Shown here piece after piece: positions 24,601-34,862 of a stretch of DNA of 64,000 bases (positions within the stretch are counted from its first letter, which is position 1; every line of letters begins with the position of its first letter). The notes under the pieces are model-generated. The model searched no databases. It was not told the DNA's origin and was given only the letters and a program-made list of their open reading frames with translations. This stretch comes from Centropus unirufus (taxonomy: Eukaryota; Chordata; Aves; Cuculiformes; Centropidae): positions 5,572,338-5,636,337 of the forward strand of contig VYZI01000003.1 of the NCBI GenBank assembly GCA_013397695.1, written 5' to 3'. Made by a program: the position numbers and the translations under genes.

Positions 24601-27600
24601 TGTTCATTCTTTTCTTTCCTTTGTTTTTTTAAAAAAAATGTTTGGGAGAAGATGCATCAGGGACCCCCAGGTCTCTCCAGTGGATGCAGTTTTGCCAAGT
24701 TCATTTCTTACTTTTCCATTAGTCAGAGTTATATTCAGTAGCGCTGCAGGCATTTCCAAATACGAACTGCAGCCTCAGTCAGCAGCGCTGTGCATAAATC
24801 CTGTGTAATTCAGGCCTTTCGGCCATTTGTGTTCTGCTGACTGCAGCATTTTAAGGCTAAAGGAAATTAAATATCCCCTAGCATATCAACCCATGTTAAC
24901 AAAGGTTCTCGTCGATAAATAAGGAAGCGATCTACACCCGCTTTGTTGAGATATCACTGATCGCTTCACCAGATGCAAGTCACTGAGGACAGGCCCTACA
25001 TCTGCAGCATCTACAGGATTCTGTTTCACCAAAAACAACCTTTAGAGGCAAATTCCAGTGCTTACTACTTTACAGAAAGTGAAAATTTAACATCATGCTA
25101 CATAACTGCAGGCGCATGTCGTGCCAACGAATTTTTAAATGCTAGTATTTGTCATGAAGTAAATTAGTGCCAATATTGAAGACCATTCCAAAATTCTTTC
25201 CTAATTTTCTTCAAGAGAATCAAAGTGAAGAAATTTAGTTTATTGAATATTTTTTTTTATTTGAAATAGGAAATGGAAAGTAATAAGGTGCAGGAGCGAT
25301 AGAAAAAGAGTAAAGGTGGGAGCTCCAACAGCATAGAACCCCCCAGGGATGAACATCAAATGCAATAAAAGATCTACAGGACCAGAAAGTAAGCTTTGAA
25401 AATTCAATTTCTTTTCTGCAAGAATGGAGGTTTCAGATGCCATGCGTGGTTTCAGCCATGCTCTTAGACAGACAACCTTTTCACATTCACTTGACTAAAC
25501 GTAAAAGCATTATATTAAAAAAATGGAACAGCTGTCTTAGACAGCAGCATAATAAGGTATTTCTGCACATGAAGGAAATATTTAAAAATAGAAGTACTTC
25601 TCTTGGGAAAGTGTCTTGGGTGAAATTTTTTATGTTTCGCCCTTTTTCAACAACTTTTCCAATAAATGTTTTGGTTACTTTCTATTTTTACCCAACCTTT
25701 TTATGTTCCAGGTGTTTGTAGATATTTTGTTATTAGTATTTGTTATTTAGTATAGCACCTCAAAATCCTGACGTAGTAATTAACAGTGAAATTACCTAAT
25801 TGATAATGTAGTTAATGAAAAAAGTGACACATTTTAAGTGCTAATTTTGGCCTGTAAAACAAAGAAAAGTTATTTGCACAAAGTTATATGTTTCTAAGCA
25901 TAGCCAGCTTGCTACAGCATCGTTAGAAAATTATGTAAGCATAGAGAATGTACATCATTCATCACCACAATATAATTATTCCAGTTCTCCACTCCTCATT
26001 AACTGATTTCTCCCTGAAATCAACAAAAGAGTGAAAAGACACGTTTAGTATCTCAGGCACAAATCAGAATTCTGGCCATAATGTTAATTTCTTATCTGAG
26101 ATAGGCTTCCCACATAATATCTCTTTTTATGTCAATTTGTTCTGCCTTATTTTCATAATTAACTAATGCACCGTCTGATTCTCAATGACACGCAAGCTGT
26201 CACAGGCTGAAGATAACAAGCTTCTCTGAGGACAAAAAGAGACGAGGATACAAATAGAGGCAAGCATACCAAAAATCCAAAAGGGTTTTAGACTTCCAGC
26301 TTGCTATCCTCTCCAAAGAAAAACACGTAGTTGTTTAGAAGAACAAAAATGGGCCTGATATGTTTGCTTTCTATCGGAAAGGGGAGAGGGATGTTCTGCT
26401 CAACATAAAGCGATGGATATTTTCATCGGCACAACAGGAGCCAGGATGTAAAGCATCATCCCATCCTTCCCCCCCACTTACCCCTCACACCAGCTGTCGC
26501 ATAACCACTGCTTGGGGTGGTAACTTCCTGCCTCCTGCGTTCTTCCCGCTCCCAAGATTGAAGTTACAATTCCAGTCCTGGGTGCTCCATGAAGGCTATG
26601 AACACATAAATCTCAGAGAGCAGCATGGACCCGAAGTGCTGCACAAACCAAACGGTGTGTAGCAGTGAAGTGTTATCTATTCAGAAAGAGAAAAGGCTTA
26701 CTTAAATTAGATGAGATCAGATTTTGTTCATAATTCATATGTATTTAACTCAAGGTCAAATGAGAAAAGCTGGTATAACATTTGGGGAAGCTGTCAAGGA
26801 TCCCACTGATTATTTTCAGCCCTACGATCTCTCTGAGCTCTAGGAAGAAGGCTAAAAACAAAAACTTTGTTCTCCAGAGCATTCTCAAAGTATTTTCTGC
26901 TACCAGCAGTCACTTAAAAACCTGTATAGACACCCATTATATTCTATTTCTTATTCACAGAAGCCACAAGTTGTAGTGCAACTACATATCCTAACCTCTA
27001 CAATATATGTGGGTTTATTATGATATACAATTTAAAGGATAATGTGGGACATACTGTGATAAGCAGTTACAGTATTTAAACCAAAATAAATTTCTAACTA
27101 AGGAGCCTGGTAACAGTAGACCCAGAAAGGTGTGGAAAGATTTACCATATACAAAATTCTCATCTGCTGGGTTCATACAAATCCATAAATAAAAAACAGG
27201 CCTTGTCACAGCCATGTTTATTATAAATCCAGATGCTGCATCCTCATGAGATAACAGAAAAATAGGTACTGTAAAAGGTGAATGTGCATGATGAAGTCTA
27301 AAATTCAAAAGCTCAAAACCAGCCCCAAGGTGGTGAAAGGAAAAGCTAGCAATGAATAATAAACATCCTGACAAATATAACGTAGCTTATTAAATACTGC
27401 TGAATATTATCCTCTGGCCTATACATACCTCAGAAAAAATCTAAAATACACCAAGGAAAATACTTTCAGAGACACTCCAATAGTGTTTTACTGTCCTGTG
27501 TTTATTTATTGCCATTTTGTTTTCAAGTCTCACAATTAAAAATCCTATCCTTTTCTTTTTTGTTAATTCATTTTTCATATTTAAGCATGTCTGGGGCTAA

Positions 27601-28197
27601 GACTTATTGCAGATAAGCAGAGAGCACATTTGCTCAAAAGCAACACATTCAGATTAAAAAGGTTTGACACAGGGCATGGTTGGGAGAAACAGAAGCTGAG
27701 ATCTTTTTCTCACCAAGCTACAAGCATATGCCAAATCCCAGCTATTAAAGGAAATCTTTATTAGGCTGACATCAAAGCTCTTTTGATAAAAAACAGCTTT
27801 CACTTCAAATAATCCACATCACAGCAATTTTGTGTTATTTGATTCTACTGCAGCTTTACCTGGCATCTCAAGACCAGCTGAACTCATCCATGCCAAGAGA
27901 TGGTCTTCTCTGCAAAGAGCTAATAGTCCACTGAAGCGAGTTTTGTGTGCAGTGTAATGGGGGAAGCCAGGTTTCCTATGATGTCTATCATTGCTTAGAT
28001 TTGGTAAATTCAGAATGAACTTACTTTGGATACATGGAAGGTCTCCGTCAGTGTGACACCTTGTTTTCTTTGATATTATATAGTTATCCACAAGGCATAA
28101 GTATTATTGATAAAGTCACAGGAACTGTTTTCAAGGAATCATAGATCAGAACTGTGGCGCAGACCAATATCCTGTCCAGTGATAAGGAATTCGGGTT
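21612..28197. other. EIF3H-UTP23 spacer, no gene recognised
   Basis: Mostly unique AT-rich DNA between the two divergent promoters. No coding exon or RNA gene is supported. Two weak items are noted separately: a possible decayed DNA-transposon end near 22738-22805 and a pair of MARE-like half-sites at 24778-24841. The other open frames are short and unlike known proteins. Confidence 0.45.
22738..22805. repeat. Possible ancient DNA-transposon end (hAT/MER-like wording)
   Basis: The phrase GTGGTTTTCAATTCCAGTCC followed by ATGGACTGCAGGAGGTCTGT resembles the ends of old vertebrate repeats that read 'ttctcaacctgtggtccatggacc...tggtccgtg'. Based on resemblance alone; no matching second end was located. 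Confidence 0.25.
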
Positions 28198-28893
28198 TCA
28201 TAGAATCATAGAATGATTTGGCATGGAAGGGACCTTAAAGATTACCTAGTTCCCATCTCCTTGCCATGGGCAGGGACAACTTCCATTAGATCAGGTTGCT
28301 CAAAGCCTCATCCAACCCAGTCTTGAGCACCTCCAGGGATGGGTCATCCATAAATTCTCTGGGCAATGTGTTCCACTGCCTCACCACTCTCATAGTGGAG
28401 ATTTTTTTCATTGTATTTAATCTAAATCCACCTTATTTCGGTGTAAATCCATTCTCCCTTGTCCTATTACTACACACCCTTGTAAAAAGTCCCTCTGCAG
28501 CTTTCTTACCCCATTAGGTAGTGGATGGTCACAATAAGGCATCCTTGAAGCCTTCTCTTTTCTAGGCTAAACAATCCTAGCTCTCTCAGCCATTTGTCAT
28601 AAGAGGTGCTGCAGCTCTGCGGACCCTTTTCTCAACTCCCTCCAACAGGTCCACGTCCTTCCATAGGTGGACAATATTCCAGGTGGGGTCTCACCAGAGC
28701 AGAGTAGAGAAACAGAATCACCTCCCTCAGCCTGCTGCTCACACTGCACTCGATGTAGCCCAGGATACAGTCGGCTTTCTAGGCTGCAAGTCCACATTAC
28801 TGGCTCCTGTTGAGCTTCTCATTCACAAACATCCCCAAGTCCTCCTCTTCAAGGCTACTCTCAATCCGCTCTCTGCCCAGCCTGTATTTGTGC
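28198..28893 (-). repeat. CR1 LINE fragment, antisense, about 700 bp (part of duplicated block B, copy 1)
   Basis: Reverse-complement CR1 starting with TCATAGAATCATAGAATG and reading through CATGGGCAGGGACAACTTCC, the cluster GGTGGGGTCTCACCAGAGCA, and CCCAAGTCCTCCTCTTC to CTGCCCAGCCTGTATTTGTG. This is the usual order of CR1 3' UTR and late ORF2 read backwards. It breaks off at 28893. The following 170 bases are not CR1 but are shared with the flank of the copy at 33.5-34.2 kb. Confidence 0.92.
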
Positions 28894-29060
28894 TGAAAAC
28901 AGAAGTTCCCCATTTCACAGTCTGTTTCCAGTCCTTGGAAAAACAAGTCATGTTAACAAAGGTAGTGCTTTGATGTCTTACGCTTTCCTCAAGTTCACTT
29001 CAACAATGATGCTACTGGTAGGCAGCCTACTGATTCTGCAAGTGGTTTATTAGTTCTTCA
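28894..29060. repeat. Shared non-CR1 flank of duplicated block B, copy 1
   Basis: This matches 34184-34350 at about 75% by eye: shared runs are GTCCTTGGAAAAACAAGT, CTTACGCT and TCAACAATG. Because both copies leave CR1 at the same point and continue into the same sequence, the CR1 and its flank were probably duplicated together. Confidence 0.7.
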
Positions 29061-29098
29061 ATAAAACAAAGAACTTTATTATTTTTCTTTTTTTTTAA

Positions 29099-29160
29099 TT
29101 TTGTAACAACAAAGTTGTTGAGTTGTTGAGTTGTTGAGTTGAGTTTTGTAACAAACTTTG
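29099..29160. repeat. GTTGTTGAGT tandem repeat between TTTTGTAACAA direct repeats
   Basis: About three copies of a 10-bp GTTGTTGAGT unit, flanked on both sides by TTTTGTAACAA. Low-complexity, non-coding. Confidence 0.7.
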
Positions 29161-29324
29161 CTATGTTACAATTTCTGTAAGGATATGTGGAATGTAAGAG
29201 TATTTGTTTCATTGTCGTCTGGTTCAAGGTTATTCAGTGTAAAAGAAATAATAAATAAGAAGGGAAGTGATATATTAAACAAGACAGACACACAAAAATT
29301 GTCAAATGAGCTGGTGACAGCAGT

Positions 29325-29361
29325 GAAGAACAAAGACAGCAGTGAAGAACAGAACTATTCA
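29325..29361. repeat. Short tandem duplication
   Basis: The phrase ACAGCAGTGAAGAACA occurs twice in a row, about 19 bases apart. No function assigned. Confidence 0.7.
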
Positions 29362-29391
29362 GGCCATTAAAGGAGCTACTGAGGAAGACAC

Positions 29392-29910
29392 CCTGAACAC
29401 AATCAGCCTGGGCTTTGTCTCTGGTAAGATGAGGGAAACATGATTATCACGAGTTTTACAACAGATTTGAGGGGTTGTGTGGGACTGTGCAAAAATGTTT
29501 ATGTGGTGTCAGCAGGGGGTTGTGGGATTATGCAAAATTTAGTATGAGTTGTTTAGGGTATAAACCAAAGGCAGGGAAGGAAGGATCAGGGGGGATCTAG
29601 GGGGGAATGCAGGAAAACGGGGAGGAGGCAGGCTCATAGGTGAGTAGGCAGCAGTCATTGCACTTGTCTGCCCGAGGTCTCTGCATGACCACCGCCTCCT
29701 ATCCCATCTTCTTATCAAACCCCTTTCTCAACAATTTATCTTTCTTAACTATTTCTCTTTCCCCAGTGAATTTAATCCTGTGGATATGTAATTCAGTAGC
29801 AGGCTTAGGCCAGACTAGCCAGTGAGTAGGAGGAGAAGACCCACATACGTGCACATGTTGGGGAACCCAAGGCCTGGACATGGATATTAGGTGGACTGAC
29901 AAGCTCCACT
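29392..29910 (+). mobile_element. LTR-like block with TATA box and splice-site pair (probable retroviral LTR/leader)
   Basis: What is visible in plus orientation: a TATAAA at 29559-29564, a purine-rich stretch, a strong donor-like GTGAGT at 29640, and a pyrimidine tract ending in CCCCAG at 29766, suggesting a small intron of about 127 bases, then an AGACTAGCCAGTGAGTAGG segment. The organisation and wording resemble endogenous-retrovirus LTR plus leader sequences common in bird genomes, but I could not define TG...CA borders, a polyadenylation signal or a clear primer-binding site. It has no gag/pol/env coding sequence. It might instead be an unrelated promoter/first exon of a non-coding RNA. 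Confidence 0.4.
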
Positions 29911-30896
29911 GCTATCTCAAGGACCTGTGGGTGTGGTGGCGTCCCTGTGTGCATGTATACACTTGTCCAGGACATGTACAAGCCTAAGACTGCTCCCAGG
30001 CCCAAAAATGGTACACGGACAGACTGCGGCAGCCAGGAGCAGCAAACCCCCAGGCACAGACACCACTGGATTCAGCAGCTGCCTTAAAACATTTAAGCTT
30101 ATTTTTAAAAAATTCACTCACGAGATGGCTCATAGGAATAGTAAAATAATTGAACTTAAAATTAATGTGGTGGATTTTACTATGCGTAAAAAAACCTCAA
30201 AGAACATGTTGAAAAAACTTTACTTCTCTGTACTTCTGAAGTGTTCTTACAGACATTACTGTCAAGGTTTAACAATTATTAAAAAAAACCTTAAAAGCGG
30301 TTTATCGTGTGATTAATGCTGTCTTCTGTGCAATGAAGAAGGAAAAATCTGTGCTGTTGTTTTGCCTGCTAGCCAGCTTTCTGATCATATTTTACAATAC
30401 CAAACAAATTACAACTAGTCTGTGAGGATACTATTTACCAGCTGAACAGGGAAAGAGTACATCATGATAATGGTATTCAACACCCTACTCTGGATTATAT
30501 CTTACTTTGCAGTTAGTTCAGAATGACAACTACTTCAAGCTCTCATTTACTTGTTTCTCCTTTTTATCTCCATTCTGCAATAGCAGCTGCTACCATCACG
30601 GATTCTGCATTGCCGGTTCTCTCAGGTACTCAATAACTTTCTCTGTGGTGTTCCATCTGCTTGGGTAGCATTCAATGTTATCTCTATAGAGATACCCGTC
30701 TCTTATGGCTGATGAGTCTATTGAGTAACAATTGAGTAAGAATTGGCTCACCCTGACGATGGCTAAACTCTTCTTATAAGTCTCCTCTCCTTCATAGATA
30801 AGGATTTGATAGTAACATTTGGTTTTGATTGTCCTGAATTATTCTTCTGCTGGTGCTGTGATGGCACTGATTTCAAAGGACATTTTTGTTGTCGAG
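29911..30896. other. Spacer, nothing recognised
   Basis: Non-coding sequence between the LTR-like block and the minisatellite. One 129-codon open frame (29927-30316, plus) matches no protein I know and has a biased, non-protein-like make-up in its second half. Confidence 0.4.
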
Positions 30897-31052
30897 GACT
30901 CAACAGTCGTACAGAACTCAGTAATGGTAAAAGACTTGGTGACTGTGAAGTACTTGGAAATTTTAAAGGATTCCACGGTCACAACAGACCTGGCAACTGC
31001 ACAGGACTCAATGGTCACAATGACAATTGTACAGGACTTGATGGTCTCAGCA
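30897..31052. repeat. Degenerate 18-bp minisatellite, about 8.7 units
   Basis: Aligned units begin GACTCAACAGTCGTACAG (30897), AACTCAGTAATGGTAAAA, GACTTGGTGACTGTGAAG, TACTTGGAAATTTTAAAG, GATTCCACGGTCACAACA, GACCTGGCAACTGCACAG, GACTCAATGGTCACAATG, a 12-base partial unit, and GACTTGATGGTCTCAGCA. As 18 is a multiple of three, open frames persist on both strands (85, 108 and 128 codons) and show a six-residue period. They are by-products of the repeat. Confidence 0.85.
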
Positions 31053-31534
31053 TTAATAATATGCAAAATAAAATGAAGGGCCCATATGCAAGTGGCCACC
31101 ACATGTCCCATGATCCATTTGCCAGCCGTTAGTATCTGCATCATTACTGAATGTGTCATCATTTTAGTCAACAGTTGAAAAAATTTTACAAGAATAAAAT
31201 GTAATAAATGTCTCAAAAGCAGCATAAACTAGATATCTGTTTTAATTGTCCAACCCTTCAGCTCTCAAGGAAAAATAAATGGTAACACTTTCTAAGTGTA
31301 TTTTTCAAATCTGCCCCGATAACCTTTGAACCAGCAGCTTCAGGTTTGCAGTGCTGGCATTCTGCCAGTGACCCTTATCAGCCAAGCTGGCCAAGACTGC
31401 CCAGCTGAGCTGCTGCCTGCACTAAAAGACACAGATCTTTTTTCCTGCAGTTCCAACTGAGCTATAAAGGCAAGTTAGATTAGCATACGTTCCAGAGCAA
31501 TTTGGAGGAGTTCAGTTCAGTTCAGCCCAATTCA
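31053..31534. other. Spacer, nothing recognised
   Basis: Non-coding. It ends in a TTCAG-rich run (31511-31535) directly before the tRNA-like sequence. Confidence 0.4.
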
Positions 31535-31608
31535 GCCCAGCTAGCTCAGTCAGTAGAGCACGAGTCTTAACCTTAGGATTATGAGCTTGAGCACCACGTT
31601 GGACACCA
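31535..31608 (+). pseudogene. tRNA-Lys(CTT) retro-copy with encoded CCA
   Basis: The plus strand reads GCCCAGCTAGCTCAGTCAG (acceptor, D arm with A box), TAGAGCACGAG, the anticodon region TCTTAA, then the T-arm and GCACCACGTTGGACA followed by CCA at 31606-31608. It is about 80% like vertebrate tRNA-Lys(CTT), with a two-base loss in the anticodon stem and mismatches in the T loop. Eukaryotic tRNA genes do not encode CCA, so this is a copy of a mature tRNA. It ends six bases before an LTR in reverse orientation, which makes it the complement of a retroviral tRNA primer but over its full length. Not expected to be functional. Confidence 0.85.
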
Positions 31609-31614
31609 AATAAC

Positions 31615-32314
31615 TGTCCCTGGCCTAGCTAAATTTCAGCAGCTAAAAACATGCCGTTGGGCTCCCAAATCTCTTTCTCCCCACCCTTTGGGAAAGGGGA
31701 GAGGAAAGTGAGTGGAAGAAGACTTGTTTGTTGGAAATAAAAACTACAGCTTTAATATAATAACAATAATAATAATAATAATAATGAAAACCATTAGAAA
31801 GTCATAAAATATATACAGATATATAAGATCGTGCCCCCACCCCACCTTTTGATGATGATACATCACCACAAATACCACGGAGCAAACATGAGGGAATAGG
31901 TCCACAGCTAGGAGGGAGCTGGGCTCAAGAACTGGATTCAGGAGTGCACAGATCCTGGCTCAAGAGCAATCAGACAAATAAGGTCCTCGTTGTTGGCCAT
32001 TGCAGAAGAGGGATGAGACCCTCATGGTCTCTCAATTTTCTACAGAGTGTGATGTATGTGGGATGTTGGTCAGTTTAGAGTCACCTGTCCTATTCAAACC
32101 TCCTCACAGGTGAGGCCCTTTTCCACCAGCTTGAGTACAACCTTGGTTACTACAGGAATATGTATGAGCACTGGCCTTTCTGCATTCCAATACCCTGTGT
32201 TATCACTTCTAGGAACACTGAAAAACATAGAGTTAACTTTCAGAGAATGAAGTTACCTAGAGCAACTGAGTTAATAGTTAGAAAACAGACTCTAGTTTAG
32301 CTCAAACCACAACA
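31615..32314 (-). mobile_element. Solo LTR of an endogenous retrovirus (tRNA-Lys primed), minus strand
   Basis: In minus-strand sense it starts TGTTGTGGTTTGAGC (at 32314) and ends GGGACA (31615), about 700 bases, giving TG...CA ends. Inside, in order, are a TATATA-rich promoter (31803-31830), the polyadenylation signal ATTAAA (complement of 31751-31756) followed by GCTGTAG, and a U5. After a six-base spacer comes TGGTGTCCAACGTGGTGC, close to the tRNA-Lys primer-binding site used by many beta-like retroviruses. A TAA/ATA microsatellite (31758-31788) sits at the R/U3 region. No gag, pol or env was seen, and I found no clear target-site duplication. Confidence 0.75.
31758..31788. repeat. (AAT)n microsatellite
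   Basis: ATAATAACAATAATAATAAT and onward: roughly nine imperfect ATA/AAT triplets within the LTR. Confidence 0.9.
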
Positions 32315-33498
32315 TCTCAATAAGGATTAATCACCTCTCTGTGGGCACTTTATTTTGGAAAGAAAAAACCAAAGAAAAATTAAAAAATCATCTAATGCGG
32401 TTTTACCTTGGAGTCTTGCTGAGTTTTTTGTATAGTTTTTTAAATACTGAAACTATGAAGTCAGGTAGAGAACCTGGGACACCACACCATTATCTGAATA
32501 CATCGGCCACAGGACTGAAGTTTAGTAAAGACCAATGAATTCAACTCATCACTTAGCTGATGGCATACAGCATGAATCCTTGTATGTCCATGATACTAAG
32601 GAGCCCTCACAAGTATGCCTTGAAGACAGCTGGAAAGAAGAATTTAATGTCAGAAAACTGTCAATAGCACAGTCATACACCATGGAAAATACTCTCAGTC
32701 ACCTGTTTTTGGCACTTGTCCTCCTCTAGCCACTATAAACATCTTCCCATTTAAACTTCTGAATTTCTAGAATAGTAATTGTGTTATTGTTAAGTTTCTC
32801 TTAACACTACCTAACCAACTCAGAAACAGATGTTTCTCGTGTCTGCTTGGTAGCAAAAAGACTAATATGACAAGTGGGTATTTGCTTAAATGCCCTTAGA
32901 GCAGCCTGGCTGATGAGCAGTGAACTATCTGGCAGACACCTGCAATTTTCAGCTTGCAATACAGTTGTCCCTGGCAGAAAGATCTCTGTTGTACCTGCAC
33001 AGCGAGACAGATGTCTCTAATTATCATTTATGATGGTGTTGAGCTACCACATCCCTTTTTTCCTGCCTAAAAAACAGGCATTGAGTTAAGTTTCATAACT
33101 GCCAGATGTGTGGTGTGCTCAGATTTGATGGCGAACAGGGAGGAGTTTGTGCAATCCACCTTTCTGAATGACAGTTATTTCCCCAGACTGCAGGGAAATT
33201 AAATTTCCCTATTTGTCATGGAAAAAGGAGTGTTAACAGGTAGAATGTCTGCATTCCAACTTTATTTTAATTTTATGGGTGCAGAGCTGTAGTTGATGTA
33301 CACAGTACAGGCAAACAATAAAACCAAGCATTGCATAAGCCTTCCCAAGCTTCCATAAGCACTGACAGTGAGGTCTCTGGGAGAGTAACTGTAATGTTAT
33401 CATTATATTTAGGGAAAAAAAGCCTATCTTGTGTATTTTTGATCTTAGCAAGTGCCAGAAGCAAGTTGAGAACCACAAACCCAGGGAAATGAGCAGGT
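32315..33498. other. Spacer, nothing recognised
   Basis: AT-rich non-coding DNA between the solo LTR and a CR1 copy. Open frames of about 64-81 codons match nothing known. Confidence 0.4.
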
Positions 33499-34183
33499 TT
33501 CATAGAATCATGGAATGGTTTGGGTTGGAAGGGACCTTAAACATCAGATAGCTCCAGCCACCCTCCCATGGGCAGGGCCACCTTCCACTAGATCAGGTTG
33601 CTCAAAGCCCCATCTAACCCAGTCTTGAGCACCTCCAGGGATGGGATATCCATGACTTCTCTGGGCAACCCATTCCAGTGCTGTAACACCCTAGAGTAAA
33701 AAAAAATCTTCTTTATATCTAACCTAAATCTCCCCTCTTTCAGCTTAAAACCATTACTCCTTGTCTTATCACTGCACCCCCTGACAGAGAGCCCCTCCCC
33801 AGTTTTCGTGTTGCCCCCCTTTATCTACTGGAAGGCTGCAGTAAGGTCAACCTGGAGCCTTCTATTCTCTTGGCTGAACAACCCCAGCTCTTTCAGCCTG
33901 TCCTGGTATGGGAGGTGCTCAAACCTCCTGATCATCTTCACAGCCCTCCCCTGGGCTCACTCCAAGAGAGTCTGTCCTGTGCTGAGGATTCCGGAACTGA
34001 ATGCAGGACTCCAGGTGAGTTTTCACCAGAGCAGAGGCCCAGAATCACCTCCCCTGACACTTGATGTAGCCCTGGGTATGGTTGGCTTCATGGGCTGCAA
34101 GTGTGCATTATCAGTTCCTGTTAAGCTTTTCATTCCTCTTCAAGGTTGCTCTCAATCCATTCTCTGCCAAATCCGCTTTTGGG
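33499..34183 (-). repeat. CR1 LINE fragment, antisense (part of duplicated block B, copy 2)
   Basis: Reverse-complement CR1 from TCATAGAATCATGGAATGG through TTTGGGTTGGAAGGGACC, CCTCCAGGGATGGGATATCC and TCACCAGAGCAGAGG to CAATCCATTCTCTGCC. It leaves the family consensus at the same point as the copy at 28.2-28.9 kb. A 197-codon plus-strand open frame (33808-34401) is an antisense reading of this repeat and not a gene. Confidence 0.92.
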
Positions 34184-34350
34184 CTGAAAAAAAAAGAATT
34201 TCCCCATGTCAAAGTCTGTTTCCTGTCCTTGGAAAAACAAGTTATCTTAACAAATCTGGCGCTTCAGTGCCTTACGCTCTCCTCGGCTTCACCTCAACAA
34301 TGCTGCTGCAGTCTGCGGATTCGGAAAGTGGTTCGTTAGTTGATTTGATA
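34184..34350. repeat. Shared non-CR1 flank of duplicated block B, copy 2
   Basis: Pairs with 28894-29060 (shared GTCCTTGGAAAAACAAGT, CTTACGCT, TCAACAATG). Lies about 0.95-1.1 kb upstream of the UTP23 start codon. Confidence 0.7.
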
Positions 34351-34460
34351 CAAGAAGTAGTTGCTATTACAAAAAGTGCGATTTTTTTTGTTTTAACCTA
34401 GAGTTAAGTTTCATTTAAGTAATTGTATTTTTTTTTTACCTTGGAAAGAGTGTTCTTCTG

Positions 34461-34498
34461 ATAGCATGTTTTCTTTCTCTCATAGCATGTTTTCTTTC
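34461..34498. repeat. 21-bp tandem duplication
   Basis: ATAGCATGTTTTCTTTC is present twice with a 21-base period. Non-coding, upstream of UTP23. Confidence 0.8.
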
Positions 34499-34554
34499 AG
34501 TGGGTTTTTCCAGTGTTCATTCTTTGGAGGTGATAACGTCTTGTGTGAGGTATG

Positions 34555-34862
34555 ATCTGTGCCGAACAGATCTTTTCTGTGATCACCTCCATTTGGAGTC
34601 TTTCCCTATCTCAAATGCAAGGTCAAGCAGAGCTGGAGCCAGCTCCAAATTAGCAAGAGTCTTGACTGTGGGGAAGTTTCATCATAACATTAAAATTAGA
34701 CCTTGGGAAGTAATAGAATATGCATAAGATTTCTGGGGCAGTTTGTACACATCCACGCGAAAGGGGAATAGATTCTGTAACCAGTGCTTGTTTCGTGGCA
34801 CCATTGGTGGAGATCACTCCCTCAGGATGCCCAGGCCGCATACAGCGCACTCGCTTTCTAGA
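34555..34862 (+). repeat. Duplicated block A, copy 2 (upstream of UTP23)
   Basis: Partner of 20640-20966 in the same orientation. The best-conserved part is 34645-34740, with CTCCAAATTAGCAAGAGT, AAGTAATAGAAT and GCATAAGATTTCTGGG. It ends about 100 bases before the UTP23 CpG island begins. Confidence 0.8.

Noticed and set aside
31535..31608. Functional tRNA-Lys gene
   Set aside because: The CCA is encoded, the anticodon stem has lost two bases and the T arm is mismatched, so it is a retro-copy and not a working gene.
33808..34401. 197-codon plus-strand frame
   Set aside because: It is an antisense reading of the CR1 fragment and its duplicated flank.
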